Source: Rostratula benghalensis | Lineage: Eukaryota > Chordata > Aves > Charadriiformes > Rostratulidae | Length of the DNA stretch: 64,000 nt | Reading direction: 5' to 3' | Assembly (NCBI GenBank): GCA_013399305.1 | Contig: VXAI01000046.1 | Coordinates: 867,340-931,339, forward strand | In this document: piece after piece, positions 62,636-64,000 of the stretch | How positions within the stretch are numbered: the stretch's first letter is position 1 | How the letters are laid out: every line of letters starts with the position of its first letter | Notes under the pieces: model-generated | What the model was told of the DNA's origin: nothing | Databases searched by the model: none | Seen by the model: only the letters and a program-made list of their open reading frames with translations | Made by a program: the position numbers and the translations under genes

Positions 62636-64000
62636 CTGAAACACAAAAGCTGAAGTTCATGAAGACCATATGAGACATGCAAATACAGAAAGAAAAAAAG
62701 GGGAACCTTGAAGCCAGACCCAGGTATCACAGTAGCCTTTTATCAGCCTCACCACTTCTGTTACTTTTTGTTTTCTAAAAATAAAGTCCTGAACATACAG
62801 ATGCAACTTCATTAAAGGTTCAAAAGCATTTTTTACCACTGGGCAACAACTGGAAAAGAAATGCGGTAGACACTGACCAACTGAAAGCACACTAGAATAT
62901 TTCCCTTTCTGAGTTTATTAGCTTATTACTTCTCTAATATGTCTTGCTTTTCCCTGCTTATTCATACCTATCTCCCAACGCACAGAATCATTTAGGTTGG
63001 AAAAGACCTTAAAAATCATTGAGTCCAAATGTTAACCTCACACTGCCAAAACCACCACTAAACCATGTCCCTCAGCACCACGTCTAAATGTCTTTTAAAT
63101 ACCTCCAGGGATGGTGACTCAACCGCTTCCCTGGGCAGCCTGTTCCAGTGCTTGACAACCATTTTGGTAAAGAATTTTTTCCTAATATCCATCCTAAACC
63201 TCCCCTAGTGCAACGTGAGGCTTTTCCTCCTGTCCTATCACTTGTTACTTGGGAGAAGAGACCAACCCCCACCGCTCTACAACCTCCTCTCAGGTAGTTG
63301 TAAAGAGTGATAAAGTCTCCCTTCGGCCTCCTTTTCTCCAGGGCGAGCAACCCCAGCTGCCTCAGCTGCCCCTCATATAACTTGTGCTCCATACCCCTCA
63401 CCAGCTCCGTTGGTCTTTGGACACACTGCAGCAACCTCTATGTCCCAAAACCCAACACGGCAGAGTCAAGGCGGGCCTCACCAGTGCCAAGTACAGAGGT
63501 ACAATCGCTGCCCCAGCCCTGCTGGCCACATTGTTACTCCTGATACTGGCCAGGATGGCTCCTGTTCGGCCAGTTGGCAGCCAGCACCCCCAGGTCCTTT
63601 TCCACAGGGCAGCTCCAGCCACTCTTCCCCAGGCCTGTAGCGCTGCATGGGCTTGTTGTGACCCAAGTTCTGGAGCTGGCACTTGGCCTTGTTGAACCTG
63701 GTACCACTGGCCACGGCCCATCGACCCAGCCCATCCAAATCTACTCTTCTCACAGTGTTCCCATTTCTTACTTAAATTGCCTGCACTGAACATTACTAGT
63801 TGACTGCACTGCCCTCCACTGCCCTCTTGCCTCTATTTATATACAATGGGGCATAACTTTAATTGCCTTTTTCCTAGCCTCAATTGTTTTTCACTTCTTG
63901 CAGCACAACAATTTTACTAAGCATAATGGGTTTCTTTGGATTTCTAAAGAAAATATTTCTGTGCTCCTGCAAAATCTGTTATGAAGCCAGAGACTCTTGT
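62636..64000 (-). other. Intron of the THSD4-like gene carrying a long CR1
   Basis: No exon is seen above 62635 up to the window edge. A CR1 copy fills 62981-63770. Open frames in 63084-63793 on both strands are products of the GC-richer CR1 sequence and not genes. 61620-62490, the intron between the TSP1 and PLAC exons, likewise holds no feature I can support. Confidence 0.6.
62981..63770 (-). mobile_element. CR1 LINE 3' fragment, about 0.8 kb, antisense to the plus strand
   Basis: Read on the plus strand it starts with the reversed CR1 tail (cagaatcatttaggttgg, then aaaagacctt). It continues through phrases found in many avian CR1 copies: 'ccctgggcagcctgttccagtg', 'ctgtcctatcacttgttac' and 'aaccccagctgcctcagctg'. 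The upstream end has 'ctggcacttggccttgttga' and 'cccatcgacccagcccatcc'. It is 5'-truncated, as most CR1 copies are, and no intact reverse-transcriptase frame is present. It is the longest mobile element in the window. Confidence 0.9.

Noticed and set aside
63084..63793. Cluster of overlapping open frames on both strands
   Set aside because: They lie inside the CR1 fragment and have no reverse-transcriptase motifs; they are by-products of its GC-richer sequence.
1..64000. CRISPR arrays, prokaryotic operons, tRNA or rRNA genes
   Set aside because: No regularly spaced direct repeats, no cloverleaf or rRNA core sequences seen, and gene structure is clearly eukaryotic.

Overview
The window looks like a piece of a bird genome. 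It is AT-rich, has no long open reading frames, and its coding signal is confined to short exons with GT..AG borders. It carries at least six CR1 LINE 3' ends of the chicken-repeat type, including wording such as 'ggttggactagat' and 'aaggtcccttc' in one orientation or the other. There are no prokaryotic operons, CRISPR arrays or phage-like modules. Nearly all of the 64 kb is intron, UTR or intergenic DNA.

Right end (about 56.06-64.0 kb, minus strand): the 3' end of an extracellular-matrix gene. One exon encodes a thrombospondin type-1 repeat (62491-62635). The last coding exon encodes a PLAC domain ending in a TAA stop (61477-61619). A 3' UTR of about 5.4 kb follows, with an AATAAA at 56081-56086. 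The PLAC sequence fits THSD4 (ADAMTSL6) best from memory; other ADAMTS-like members are not excluded. Its penultimate intron carries a CR1 of about 0.8 kb.

Middle boundary (about 54.9-55.5 kb): a CpG island with GC-box, NRF1-like and ETS-like sites lies only about 0.5 kb beyond the upstream gene's poly(A) signal. It probably promotes a second minus-strand gene. A strong donor (GTGAGC) at 54966-54971 suggests the end of its first exon.

Left and centre (about 6.9-54.9 kb): probably the introns and small exons of that second gene, which I could not identify. The best exons are 16451-16571, 14257-14361 and a terminal exon ending at a TGA (7002-7004) followed by AATAAA at 6939-6944. Weaker splice-bounded candidates are listed separately. 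Two further coding-like minus-strand exons (5074-5170 and 1308-1443) lie beyond that poly(A) signal, so they belong either to a longer isoform or to a third gene.

The rest is scattered CR1 fragments, microsatellites, short tandem duplications, two perfect hairpins, A-tailed retrocopy-like tracts and one 40-base assembly gap. I found no clearly novel biological system. The items most worth checking are the unidentified multi-exon gene, its very short spacing to the gene upstream, and the perfect 14-bp hairpin at 7284-7322.
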